Shown here: positions 25,278 through 33,874 of the stretch, one piece after another
Numbering within the stretch: position 1 is the first letter of the stretch
How the letters are laid out: each line of letters begins with the position of its first letter
DNA from: Flavobacteriaceae bacterium UBA3591
Lineage (GTDB): Bacteria > Bacteroidota > Bacteroidia > Flavobacteriales > Flavobacteriaceae
Direction: 5' to 3'
NCBI GenBank assembly: GCA_002375695.1
Contig: DFMO01000012.1
Coordinates: forward strand, 1 to 64,000
Length of the DNA: 64,000 nt
Notes under the pieces: generated by a model
The model's database searches: none
What the model saw: only the letters and a program-made list of their open reading frames with translations
Told to the model about the DNA's origin: nothing
Made by a program: the position numbers and the translations under genes

Positions 25278-26115
25278 AATGTAACAGCTTATCGATTTCG
25301 TTCTTGGTTTGCTGTATCCTATTTGTTGAAATATGCATTTTTTGTAAAATACCGAGATTGGAATATAGTTCTTTGATGAGAATAAAATCTGTTGCTATAA
25401 GCTGTTGTTTCTCTTTTTTGGTTAAGGTGGTAAGGGCCGTTACGGGATATAGGCCATAGCCATCAATGTTGATTTTCATCCCATTTCCTTTGGGATAATC
25501 CCAACTTAAAAGAGTTAGTCCAATACACTTTCCATAATCTATAGCATCTTTTGTAAAACGCGTATTGGTGACCAACCAACCCTGTTTTAAGTTTGTATCG
25601 TTTTTAGGACTGGCATTCCAGAACTTTTGAACATCTAAAAATCTTGAGTTTATGTATAAAGGTACTTTTACATTGCTTGTGGCTTTTGAATCTGAATGAA
25701 ACTTACATTCTATGGCATATACACTACCATCTTTTTCCGCCAATACATCTATTTCGTGGGTAACACAATGACCTTGTAAAATAACACCAACTTTAGTATC
25801 ATAGCCTTTTTCTTTTAATAAAGCACCTATTAAGCGTTCAAACGGATAACCGGTTGGTCCCAATTCAAAAAGAGCCCGTTTTAGACTATATCTGGAAGCA
25901 AAAGCACGGTCAAACTTCTTTAAAATCGAAAAAGCCTTTTTATATATTTCGTTGGTTGAAATGCCATTATAAATTTGATGGTTTACTTGATTGATAATGA
26001 CATCAACCTGGTTGCTGGTTGCACCGCAAGAACGTAATGAATATCTTAATTTGTCTTCAGAATAAAACTCCTTTTCTTCTGAATTTTTGGTAACTATAAT
26101 TTGGTCCTTGTTCAT
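25249..26115 (-). CDS. ATP-cone domain fused to Mrr-like restriction endonuclease domain (copy B)
   Basis: 288 residues, alignable over its whole length with the protein at 8,606-9,448. The ATP-cone (about 1-95) is followed by GPTGYPFERLIGALLKEKGYD and the nuclease core HEIDVLAEKDGSVYAIECKFH, which keeps the E/D...ExK residues. NVKVPLYINSRFLDVQKFW and TALTTLTKKEKQQLI are shared with copy A. Its stop lies inside the start of the DUF5706-type membrane protein gene. In this operon the pairing of a nucleotide-sensing nuclease with a membrane effector looks like a defence unit riding behind an efflux operon; that is inference. Confidence 0.8.
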   Translation of the reverse strand: MNKDQIIVTKNSEEKEFYSEDKLRYSLRSCGATSNQVDVIINQVNHQIYNGISTNEIYKKAFSILKKFDRAFASRYSLKRALFELGPTGYPFERLIGALLKEKGYDTKVGVILQGHCVTHEIDVLAEKDGSVYAIECKFHSDSKATSNVKVPLYINSRFLDVQKFWNASPKNDTNLKQGWLVTNTRFTKDAIDYGKCIGLTLLSWDYPKGNGMKINIDGYGLYPVTALTTLTKKEKQQLIATDFILIKELYSNLGILQKMHISTNRIQQTKNEIDKLLHYDNFTNETR

Positions 26116-26127
26116 AGTTCAAGTATT

Positions 26128-27024
26128 TTAAAATCGTAAAATTTCAGTCATAATTCCAAACCGTATCACGTCCAATTGATGTTGAAAATAGATATTGTAG
26201 TAATCCATACCGTGATAGAATTGCACAAAAAACCCAATATCCTCTAAAAATTGTGGGTGGTAATAAAAGGTCACTCCCGCATTAATACGGTCTACATCAA
26301 AAAAATCAAGATCATTGTATTGGTCCAACATTAAATTGGTTTCCAATTTCAGTGAAAAATGTGGTCTTTGGCTGCTTTTGCTATTGCCAAAGGGTATCTT
26401 AAAAGCTGTAAATGAATTATGCCATCGCAAACCGCTATATGAACCCTCAAGTTCTTCTAGCATCCAACTTTTTGGGTGTACTTCAATTGAGCTTTTAAGT
26501 ACTTTTATTGCATTGAGTCGAGAGCTGTATGAAGATTTTAAAATACCCAATTCAAAATAGTTTGTTGCAAAATTTCCTGTAAGTAAATTTATGGAACCAT
26601 CCTCATTATAAAACGAACCATCTTGACCGTTTGAGTGATGGGCTATTTTACCAAATATTGATAAGGTATTATTGATATTATTTTGTTTGGCTAAATAATA
26701 AAAAGAAACTTGCGGTATGTAGCTTGGTGTTCTGACAGGATATGATTCTTCATTATACATTCTTATAACAATCTGTGGGGTCAAAACGGCCATCAGCTTA
26801 GAATCCTGTCGTTCTCTTATAATGAATGAAGGATTTACGTTGGCTTCAAACATTAATGGTTCTATATTACCTATATCCAACGGGAAAGTGATATAGCTAT
26901 CTGTTTGATTAATAAGTGCAATTTTAGATAAAGTCAGCTCTGGTAAAATAGAATCTACTTCTTGCGCAAATGCAAAAAAATTGCAATTAATTAACAATAA
27001 TAATATGTATACCCTGTATTTCAT
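26128..27024 (-). CDS. Outer-membrane phospholipase A1-like beta-barrel protein
   Basis: 298 residues with a signal peptide (MKYRVYILLLLINCNFFAFA) and alternating hydrophobic strands ending in an aromatic residue (EILRF), typical of an outer-membrane beta-barrel. The segment IAHHSNGQDGSFYNED carries H-x-S-N-G, the catalytic His/Ser motif of OMPLA (E. coli PldA). This suggests hydrolysis of outer-membrane phospholipids, possibly for lipid asymmetry or membrane stress. Sits 2 bp downstream of the DUF2141 gene and 12 bp upstream of the ATP-cone gene. Enzyme activity is inferred from the motif; a non-enzymatic barrel remains possible. Confidence 0.65.
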   Translation of the reverse strand: MKYRVYILLLLINCNFFAFAQEVDSILPELTLSKIALINQTDSYITFPLDIGNIEPLMFEANVNPSFIIRERQDSKLMAVLTPQIVIRMYNEESYPVRTPSYIPQVSFYYLAKQNNINNTLSIFGKIAHHSNGQDGSFYNEDGSINLLTGNFATNYFELGILKSSYSSRLNAIKVLKSSIEVHPKSWMLEELEGSYSGLRWHNSFTAFKIPFGNSKSSQRPHFSLKLETNLMLDQYNDLDFFDVDRINAGVTFYYHPQFLEDIGFFVQFYHGMDYYNIYFQHQLDVIRFGIMTEILRF

Positions 27025-27026
27025 TC

Positions 27027-27473
27027 CTACTTATAAATCACTTTAACAGTTATAGTTTTGTCACTATTTAAGTTAAAGCTGGCATCTTTAAAATTTGGAC
27101 GGTTGGACAATCCAAAATCAATATAATTTGAAAACCCTACACCTTCTTTAGGTAAGGGCAGCATAAATTTTTTGTCGATTTTACCATTATTATTTTCGTC
27201 GTGCAACACGGTAACAGCATAGCTTCCTTCTAGCAGGTTATTGAATACGACCTTGGCATTTCTATTTTCGATTTCCGTATTTTTCATTTTATAGTAACGC
27301 TTAAATTTTTCATCAGGCAAACTGCCTTTCGAATTGTAAAGCGTTATAATTATTTTTCCATTAGAATTCTTTAAGTTTTCAATTGAAACAGTAAGGGTAT
27401 GTCCTTTTAACGTTGTGTTGTTGTGTGGTATAAATACCCAACAACTTAATAGTATGTATAATAATGCTTTCAT
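27027..27473 (-). CDS. DUF2141-family secreted protein
   Basis: 148 residues: signal peptide, then a beta-sandwich domain with GKIIITLYNSKGSLP, AVTVLHDENNNGKIDKKF and GVGFSNYIDFGL, the conserved blocks of DUF2141. The family is common in Bacteroidetes and its function is unknown. The D-x-N-x-N-G-K-I-D stretch looks like a calcium-binding loop. Overlaps the preceding membrane protein gene by 4 bp and lies 2 bp before the OMPLA-like gene, which suggests an envelope-related role for this part of the operon. Confidence 0.85.
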   Translation of the reverse strand: MKALLYILLSCWVFIPHNNTTLKGHTLTVSIENLKNSNGKIIITLYNSKGSLPDEKFKRYYKMKNTEIENRNAKVVFNNLLEGSYAVTVLHDENNNGKIDKKFMLPLPKEGVGFSNYIDFGLSNRPNFKDASFNLNSDKTITVKVIYK

Positions 27474-27856
27474 TTTTTTAATAATTTTTTAGTGATTCTT
27501 ATAAATCCAATGGTGAGCACAATTCTAAAAATCATTGCACCAACAGTTTTAGTTTCATAAAGACCTCCCATACTTATATGAACAAACAAACCTATAAAGC
27601 CAATAGATAAAAGGATTAAGGCCGTCAATAACAGTTTAAAAGTCCATTCTTTTCTTTTATAGAGCCCATATGCTGCGGTTAAATACAGGATAGAGCACAA
27701 AAAATTTGCACCCACTATAAAAAGCACATAATTTCCTTGTTTCGCTCTTACATCAAACCAATCAAACAGTATCGAACTACTTAAATACAAAGTCAATAAC
27801 CCAAAGGCTGTCAAAATTATGGCAGCAATGATGCTAATTATTTTATTCTTTTTCAT
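27470..27856 (-). CDS. Small four-helix membrane protein
   Basis: 128 residues with about four transmembrane helices (near 8-30, 43-63, 70-92, 100-122) and a lysine-rich C-terminus (ITKKLLKK). No enzymatic motif and no recognisable family. Overlaps the LOG gene by 14 bp upstream and the DUF2141 gene by 4 bp downstream, so it is firmly within the operon. Confidence 0.7.
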   Translation of the reverse strand: MKKNKIISIIAAIILTAFGLLTLYLSSSILFDWFDVRAKQGNYVLFIVGANFLCSILYLTAAYGLYKRKEWTFKLLLTALILLSIGFIGLFVHISMGGLYETKTVGAMIFRIVLTIGFIRITKKLLKK

Positions 27857-28607
27857 TTGGCTTTAGTTTTTCCCCGTACCACCATTTTGGTTTGGAAGCT
27901 TTTTTGGTTAGTCCAAATTCTTTTATGGCATAAGTATCTATATGTTTAATGAGGTCATCAACAGAGTCGGTTACAAACAATAATTCCATATCAGCTTCGC
28001 TAATACTTTCCCGCTCTGCCATTAAATGGATGTGCTCACATAGTTCTTTATGGTATTCTGAACCAAAAATGACCACAGGAAAGTTTTTGATAATTTTGGT
28101 CTGAATCAGGGTAAGTGCTTCAAACAACTCATCAAGAGTTCCAATACCTCCAGGCATCACCACAAATGCGTAGGAATACTTTACCAGTATGACTTTTCGT
28201 AAGAAAAAGTATGGGATGTCAATCCATTTGTGCAAAAAAGGATTTGGTTTTTGTTCAAAAGGCAATACAATATTACAGCCAACGGAATACCCACCTGTTT
28301 CATACGCACCTTTATTGGCAGCTTCCATAATCCCTGGTCCACCACCAGTCATTATCGTGAACCCCATTTTGGATAGTTCAGCACCAATTTTTTCAGCATA
28401 TACGTAATATTCGGATTCCTGTGTAAAACGTGCTGAACCAAATACGGTAACACAAGGGCCAACAAAGTGCATTATCCTAAAAGCCCTGATAAAATTGAAA
28501 AACACCTTAAAGGCAAAACCCAATTCTTTTAATCGGGACAAAGGACCTCTTATAAAAAGTGATTCATTGGTAACCAATTTGTTTTTATGTCTGATACCAT
28601 GATTCAT
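27843..28607 (-). CDS. LOG-family nucleoside-5'-monophosphate phosphoribohydrolase
   Basis: 254 residues. The two family motifs are present: MTGGGPGIMEAANKGA (about 86-101) and the catalytic PGGIGTLDE (152-160), with the nucleotide-binding VFGSAR near residue 55. LOG proteins hydrolyse AMP or cytokinin-riboside monophosphates to base and ribose-5-phosphate. The N-terminal ~45 residues are an extension rich in basic and hydrophobic residues compared with short LOGs. One base after the ABC permease stop. Its presence in an efflux operon is unusual; with the AMP phosphorylase and PRPP synthetase elsewhere in the island it extends an AMP-handling theme (inference). Confidence 0.85.
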   Translation of the reverse strand: MNHGIRHKNKLVTNESLFIRGPLSRLKELGFAFKVFFNFIRAFRIMHFVGPCVTVFGSARFTQESEYYVYAEKIGAELSKMGFTIMTGGGPGIMEAANKGAYETGGYSVGCNIVLPFEQKPNPFLHKWIDIPYFFLRKVILVKYSYAFVVMPGGIGTLDELFEALTLIQTKIIKNFPVVIFGSEYHKELCEHIHLMAERESISEADMELLFVTDSVDDLIKHIDTYAIKEFGLTKKASKPKWWYGEKLKPNEKE

Positions 28608-28608
28608 T

Positions 28609-29730
28609 TTAGGTTGTTTTTTTATAGCTCCAAACAGCTAAACCGTTCATTACAATAGCGTAGGCCAAAGTTTTTATGGCCAATGGGAAAATATCAACAA
28701 ATCCAGAGCCTTTGAGCATTACCATTCTTATGATTTCCACAAAATATTTAATGGGATTGAACTCGGTAAGTATTTGTGCCCATTTTGGCATACTTTCTAT
28801 GGGGGTAAACAAGCCACTCATTAGTATAAATATCACTATAAAGAACCACGCAATAAACATCGCTTGCTGTTGTGTATCAGTGAAGTTTGAAATAAAAAGC
28901 CCCATTCCTAAAATCACCAAGATATAAACAGAGGTATAAGCATAGAGCAGTCCTAAATTACCAAGCATCGGCGTATTAAAAATAACTTTGGCGAGTATTA
29001 AACCTATGGTCAACAGCCCCATACCTATTATCCAAAAAGGGAAGAGTTTACCTATGATAAAATGGCTTTTTCGTATGGGCGTAACATTTATCTGTTCTAG
29101 CGTACCAATTTCTTTTTCCCTAACAATATTCATTCCTGATAAAAACAGGGTAATCATTGTTACAAGCAAAACCAAAATACCAGGCACCATAAATGTTTTA
29201 TAGTTCAAGGTCTGGTTATACCAAAACAAGGGAATGCTTTCTATACTATTCGGTTTTTGAACGGTATCTGAAATCTGTATCAAATCCGCTACAATATTTT
29301 TGTTGTAGTTCTGTATAATTTGGGTTATATAAACATTGATAACTCCCGCTGCCGAACCATCAATGGCATCAATAAATACGCCTATGCCTTTTGTTTTGTC
29401 TTTTTGTAAATCCCGTTCAAAATGGGTAGGTATATTTAAATACGCATCAATCGTGCCTTCCTGCATTGCTTGGGAAGCCTCCTTTTCAGAAGGAAACTTT
29501 TCTGAAACATTGAAATAAGTCGAAGCTTCAAATTGTTCTATCAACTCTCTGGACGTGCTACTGTTATCGGCATCAACATATCCAAATTGTATATTTTTTA
29601 TTTCGTAGGTAGCCGCATTGGATAAAATGACCAATTGTAGCAGAGGTAAAATAAATATGATGGGTAGCATTCCTTTATTTCTAAAGATTTGCTTAAACTC
29701 CTTTTTTATAATGTATAGTATTATTTTCAT
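28609..29730 (-). CDS. ABC-2 type transporter permease (YbhR/S-like), second
   Basis: 373 residues: one N-terminal membrane helix (FILPLLQLVILSNAA), a large periplasmic domain (about 45-175), then five membrane helices, the standard ABC-2 exporter layout (YbhS/YbhR, YhhJ). NIVREKEIGTLEQINVTP is the conserved coupling-helix region. Follows the first permease gene by 1 bp. Together with the two ATPases, HlyD and TolC it should form a tripartite exporter. Substrate unknown. Confidence 0.88.
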   Translation of the reverse strand: MKIILYIIKKEFKQIFRNKGMLPIIFILPLLQLVILSNAATYEIKNIQFGYVDADNSSTSRELIEQFEASTYFNVSEKFPSEKEASQAMQEGTIDAYLNIPTHFERDLQKDKTKGIGVFIDAIDGSAAGVINVYITQIIQNYNKNIVADLIQISDTVQKPNSIESIPLFWYNQTLNYKTFMVPGILVLLVTMITLFLSGMNIVREKEIGTLEQINVTPIRKSHFIIGKLFPFWIIGMGLLTIGLILAKVIFNTPMLGNLGLLYAYTSVYILVILGMGLFISNFTDTQQQAMFIAWFFIVIFILMSGLFTPIESMPKWAQILTEFNPIKYFVEIIRMVMLKGSGFVDIFPLAIKTLAYAIVMNGLAVWSYKKTT

Positions 29731-29731
29731 C

Positions 29732-30838
29732 TTACTCCAGTCTAATTTTATATTTCTTCACACTTACACCAATGAACAATAATGTCATTAAAAGAAGAAT
29801 CAAGGTTTCCTTTAAAACAAAACCAATTCCAATACCTTTTAACATTATGCCTTTTACAATGATTATAAACCATTTTGCGGGTATGATGTTGCTAATAACC
29901 TGAAGCGGTAATGGCATACTGCTAATAGGGAAAATAAACCCGGATAGTAATATGGTAGGTAACATTAAGCCCATAAGGGAAATCATCATAGCTGTTTGCT
30001 GTGTTGCCGATATGGTAGAAATTAAAATACCCAAAGCAAGTGATGTGATGATAAACAAGACACTTTCAATCCCTAATAAGAATAAGCTGCCATTAACAGG
30101 CACATTAAACACGAAAATGCTCAACAAGACGATGACTACGGCATTGATAACAGATAGGAAAATGTATGGAAACACTTTACCTATAATTACCTGAAATGGT
30201 TTTAACGGGGAAACCAATAAAATTTCCATTGTACCTTGTTCTTTTTCACGGGTGATGGAAATAGAAGTCATCATTGCTGAAACCAACATCAGAATAACAG
30301 TCATAACCCCTGGAACAAACATATAAACACTTTTCAATTCGGCATTATAAACCATCCTGCTTTGCGGTATAATCTGATAATCAATGGAAATATTTTCGTT
30401 TAATTCTTGCTGATACTTTTTAAGTATTGACGAAATGTAATTACTTATGGTACTGGCCATATTTGGATCCGTGGCATCTGTAAGTACTTGTACGTTGGCC
30501 TGTTTTTCTTTAATGAGGTTATTTCCAAAGTTATTTTCAAATTGAAGTACCGCTTTTACTTTGCCTTTTTTGAATATGGATTCTATGGATGACTCTTGTT
30601 GAATAATATCAACAATGCTAAAGTGTTTTGAAGCGGCTATTTTATTGATGACTTCTTTAGATGCTACATCATTGGCCTGGTCTAAAATGGCAATATCTAC
30701 ATTATTGATTTCATTGGTAATGGCGAAACCAAACAATAATATTTGGGCTATGGGCATCCCGAATAATATAAATAGGGAACGTTTATCACGGAATATGTGA
30801 TAAAACTCTTTTCTTACAAAACCTACAAATCGTTTCAT
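29732..30838 (-). CDS. ABC-2 type transporter permease (YbhR/S-like), first
   Basis: 368 residues with the same layout as its downstream neighbour: N-terminal helix, periplasmic domain around 45-170 and five C-terminal helices. The cytoplasmic coupling segment SITREKEQGTMEILLVSP parallels the neighbour's REKEIGTLEQINVTP, so the pair arose by duplication and probably work as a heterodimer. Start overlaps the preceding ATPase stop by 4 bp. Confidence 0.88.
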   Translation of the reverse strand: MKRFVGFVRKEFYHIFRDKRSLFILFGMPIAQILLFGFAITNEINNVDIAILDQANDVASKEVINKIAASKHFSIVDIIQQESSIESIFKKGKVKAVLQFENNFGNNLIKEKQANVQVLTDATDPNMASTISNYISSILKKYQQELNENISIDYQIIPQSRMVYNAELKSVYMFVPGVMTVILMLVSAMMTSISITREKEQGTMEILLVSPLKPFQVIIGKVFPYIFLSVINAVVIVLLSIFVFNVPVNGSLFLLGIESVLFIITSLALGILISTISATQQTAMMISLMGLMLPTILLSGFIFPISSMPLPLQVISNIIPAKWFIIIVKGIMLKGIGIGFVLKETLILLLMTLLFIGVSVKKYKIRLE

Positions 30839-31566
30839 CCTCTGGCCAGTTTTAAAAACACATCGTTCATTGTGTCTGTTTTATAATGCTCTTTTAGCTT
30901 TTTTGGGGTGTCAAGGGCTTCAATTTTACCATCAACCATAATAGAAACCCTATCACAATATTCTGCTTCGTCCATATAATGGGTAGTTACAAAAATGGTG
31001 GTGCCATTATGGGCTGCTTTATAGATCATTTCCCAAAATTGGCGTCTGGTAATGGGGTCTACACCACCGGTGGGCTCATCTAAAAAAACGATTTTGGGCT
31101 CGTGCAATAGAGAAACTGAAAACGCCAACTTTTGTTTCCAGCCCAAGGGTAATGAAGCCACAAGACTGTTCGTAACTTCTTGAAGCCCCAATTCTTCAAC
31201 CAGTTCACGTCGTTTATGTTCTATTTGTTTTTTGGACAATCCGTAAATACCACCAAAAAATGTGATGTTCTCTTTTACTGTCAAATCATCATACAAGGCA
31301 AATTTTTGACTCATATACCCAATATTTTTTTTGATGGACTCAGTTTCCTTATAAACATCAAAACCGGCAACCGTCGCCTTCCCCGAAGTAGGGGAAGAAA
31401 TCCCGATGAGCATTTTCATCGCTGTTGTTTTACCAGCACCATTTGCTCCCAAAAAGCCAAATATTTCCCCTGCCTTTACCTGAAAACTTATTTGGTTTAC
31501 CGCTGCAAAGTCTCCAAATAACTTGGATAGATTTTCTACTTGTATAACGTTATTATCTTTCATCAT
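30835..31566 (-). CDS. ABC transporter ATP-binding protein with degenerate signature (YbhF C-terminal half)
   Basis: 243 residues. Walker A GANGAGKTTAMKM and Walker B IVFLDEPTGGVDP are intact, but the signature that should read LSGGQ is SLPLGWKQKLAFS. The same LPLGWKQ variant marks the second nucleotide-binding domain of YbhF as I know it. Here the two halves of YbhF are separate genes: this one and the upstream ATPase, overlapping by 4 bp. The pair should form an asymmetric heterodimer with one consensus and one degenerate site. Confidence 0.88.
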   Translation of the reverse strand: MMKDNNVIQVENLSKLFGDFAAVNQISFQVKAGEIFGFLGANGAGKTTAMKMLIGISSPTSGKATVAGFDVYKETESIKKNIGYMSQKFALYDDLTVKENITFFGGIYGLSKKQIEHKRRELVEELGLQEVTNSLVASLPLGWKQKLAFSVSLLHEPKIVFLDEPTGGVDPITRRQFWEMIYKAAHNGTTIFVTTHYMDEAEYCDRVSIMVDGKIEALDTPKKLKEHYKTDTMNDVFLKLARG

Positions 31567-32465
31567 TTGGCTAATTCCATAAAAGTGTCCTCTATGGTAG
31601 GTTGGGTTTTTTCAATTTTAATATCTGTAAGGCCTTGAGATTCCAGATAGGTTTTCAAACTTGCCTTATCTATAGGGTCACGCTTATCGGTATAGTGCAC
31701 AAACTCCCCAAAAGGAAAAATGCTGTACGTATGCTCATAATTTGTTAAACTCTCAATAAGGCTGTACATATTGTTGGTACTGATGTTATACAACGGTTTT
31801 GGAAAGTGGCTAACAATTGCGTTTGGCGTATCTATTTCAAGGATGTTACCATCTTGAATTAATGCGATGCGGTCACATAAGGCAGCTTCATCCATATACG
31901 GTGTTGATACTAAAATGGTTATTCCTTTTTTCTGTAACCGTTTGAGCATTTCCCAAAATTCCTTTCTCGATACGGGGTCCACCCCAGTTGTAGGCTCATC
32001 CAGAAAAAGGACTTTCGGCTTGTGTATCAACGCACAGCTTAAGGCAAGCTTTTGTTTCATACCACCTGATAGTTTGCCTGCTCTACGATTTTTAAAAGGT
32101 TCTATTTGTACATAGATGTCTTTTACCAAATCATAGTTCTCTTCTATGCTCGTACCAAAAATTGTAGCGAAAAAATTCAAATTTTCCTCTACGGTCAAAT
32201 CTTGATAAAGTGAAAAACGCCCAGGCATATACCCAACACTATTTCTAATGGATTTATAATCGTTAAGCACATCATAACCTGCTACCGTAGCTTGCCCATT
32301 ATCTGCTATCAACAGCGTGGTAAGTATGCGGAACAAGGTGGTTTTTCCTGCACCATCGGGACCTATAAGTCCAAAAAGCTCACCAGGTTTTACATCAAAA
32401 GAAATATCTGATAATGCGGTTATTTCACCATAAGATTTTGATATGTTGGATATTGTGATGCCCAT
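31563..32465 (-). CDS. ABC transporter ATP-binding protein, canonical site (YbhF N-terminal half)
   Basis: 300 residues. Walker A is GPDGAGKTTLFRIL, signature LSGGMKQKLALS, Walker B VLFLDEPTTGVDP and the switch region STPYMDEA; all functional. The C-terminal ~80 residues (SHFPKPLYNIST to IEDTFMELAK) form the DUF4162-like extension typical of drug-exporter ATPases. Starts 2 bp after the lipoprotein gene. Partner of the following degenerate ATPase. Confidence 0.9.
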   Translation of the reverse strand: MGITISNISKSYGEITALSDISFDVKPGELFGLIGPDGAGKTTLFRILTTLLIADNGQATVAGYDVLNDYKSIRNSVGYMPGRFSLYQDLTVEENLNFFATIFGTSIEENYDLVKDIYVQIEPFKNRRAGKLSGGMKQKLALSCALIHKPKVLFLDEPTTGVDPVSRKEFWEMLKRLQKKGITILVSTPYMDEAALCDRIALIQDGNILEIDTPNAIVSHFPKPLYNISTNNMYSLIESLTNYEHTYSIFPFGEFVHYTDKRDPIDKASLKTYLESQGLTDIKIEKTQPTIEDTFMELAK

Positions 32466-32467
32466 AA

Positions 32468-32947
32468 TTATTCAAAATAATCGTCATAAGCATTTACGTT
32501 TTGCTCAATGCTCTTATAAATATGTTGTGCTTCAGCCAAGGTGTTAGCTTCTTTTAAAGCATCAATTTTTTCTATTAACGGAAGCAGCCATACGTGTAAA
32601 TTATCGTGTGAAGGCCCTTTCATAGTACACTCTTTAATGACATAGTTTTTTTCTTTGTTAAGTGCATCGGCGATGGTGTGATAATCATTCAAATCTTTTG
32701 GGTTACTTATTGTTAATACGGATTGCATTCTAACTACACCTTCATTTGTTTCAGGATTCGCAATCCATTTAGCTCCATCATTTGTTTTTATTTCTTGCAT
32801 CCAGTCATTCCCAACTGCATTGCTTTCAGTATGCTGTTCCGTATGTTCTGTTTCATTTTTCTTTGTTGCATTACTTTCTTTGGGTTGGTCTTTACAACCT
32901 GTAAAAAGTAGTGATACTGCAATGAGTGTGATTATTATTTTATTCAT
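32468..32947 (-). CDS. Small lipoprotein in the efflux operon, unknown function
   Basis: 159 residues from the ATG at 32,947; an earlier start at 32,992 would lie within the HlyD gene and precede the signal peptide. The signal sequence ends in LLFTGC, a lipobox, followed by a charged, glutamate/histidine-rich linker (TEHTEQHTESNA) and a small helical domain with WLLPLIEKIDALKEAN. I do not recognise the domain. The His-rich linker might bind metal. Position between the fusion protein and the ATPases suggests an accessory periplasmic part of the exporter. Confidence 0.75.
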   Translation of the reverse strand: MNKIIITLIAVSLLFTGCKDQPKESNATKKNETEHTEQHTESNAVGNDWMQEIKTNDGAKWIANPETNEGVVRMQSVLTISNPKDLNDYHTIADALNKEKNYVIKECTMKGPSHDNLHVWLLPLIEKIDALKEANTLAEAQHIYKSIEQNVNAYDDYFE

Positions 32948-32964
32948 AATTTCAAGTTTAATAT

Positions 32965-33867
32965 TTATTGATTTGATTCTGTGTTTAACCATATTTCAGC
33001 CGGCATTCCAATTTTTAAACTGCCATCGTTTTTTACCTGCACTTTCACCGCATAGACCAGGGCAACTCGTTCTTCTTTGGTTTGAATGATTTTAGGGGTA
33101 AACTCCGCTTCCGAAGCTATCCAGCTAATTTTGCCGTCATACGTTTTCATTCCATCTTGGTCATCGATTTTGACGGTTACGGCTTCACCTATCTTTACAT
33201 TGGCCAATTGGGTTTCACTGACATAAACCCTTAGTTCCATAGTCGATAAATCAGCAATTTTATATAGTGGTTTTCCAAAGGATACAATTTCACCGGGTTC
33301 AACGTATTTTGACAATACAGTGCCATTTATTGGATTTTGTATTCTACTCTTTGTTATTTGGTCATTGAGTTGTTGAAGTTGTACATCTATGCTTTTAAGT
33401 TCGTTTACCACTGGTGCATTTTGAATTTCAACACTGCGAATACTGTTTTTTAAAACTGCTATTTCACCATCAATATCATCCAACTGCTTTTGGGTTCCAG
33501 CATTGTCTTTAATTAAATTTTCAATTCTAGTTTTATTGGTATTGGCGGTTTTTAATTTAGCTTGTAATACATTTATCTGCGACAAAACACCTTTGGATTT
33601 TGCTTTAATCACATCTTTTTGTACAAAAAGTTGCTCTTTCTTTAAGTGCAGGGGAATCGTATCTATATGACCAATAAGTTCATTGTATTCTACAATAGTG
33701 CCTTCATCAATAGTAAAGGTCATTAGTTTTCCAGTGTTTTCAGCAGATACGGTTATTTCGGTAGCTTCAAAATTTCCGTAACCATCTGCTTTGTCTCCGT
33801 TATTATTACAGGCTGTTAATACAGTTATAGCAGTTAGTGCAATTAGTATTGTCTTTATGTTTTTCAT
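32965..33867 (-). CDS. HlyD/YbhG-type membrane fusion protein
   Basis: 300 residues, periplasmic adaptor of the tripartite exporter. The N-terminus is a signal peptide ending LTACNNN, so it is a lipoprotein. Then a lipoyl/barrel-sandwich half (NTGKLMTFTIDEGTIVEYNE), a long coiled-coil hairpin (about 80-170) and the second half motif IQNPINGTVLSKYVEPGEIV followed by a beta-barrel. 7 bp after the TolC-like gene. Links the ABC-2 permeases to the outer-membrane channel. Confidence 0.88.
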   Translation of the reverse strand: MKNIKTILIALTAITVLTACNNNGDKADGYGNFEATEITVSAENTGKLMTFTIDEGTIVEYNELIGHIDTIPLHLKKEQLFVQKDVIKAKSKGVLSQINVLQAKLKTANTNKTRIENLIKDNAGTQKQLDDIDGEIAVLKNSIRSVEIQNAPVVNELKSIDVQLQQLNDQITKSRIQNPINGTVLSKYVEPGEIVSFGKPLYKIADLSTMELRVYVSETQLANVKIGEAVTVKIDDQDGMKTYDGKISWIASEAEFTPKIIQTKEERVALVYAVKVQVKNDGSLKIGMPAEIWLNTESNQ

Positions 33868-33874
33868 CGTTTTT

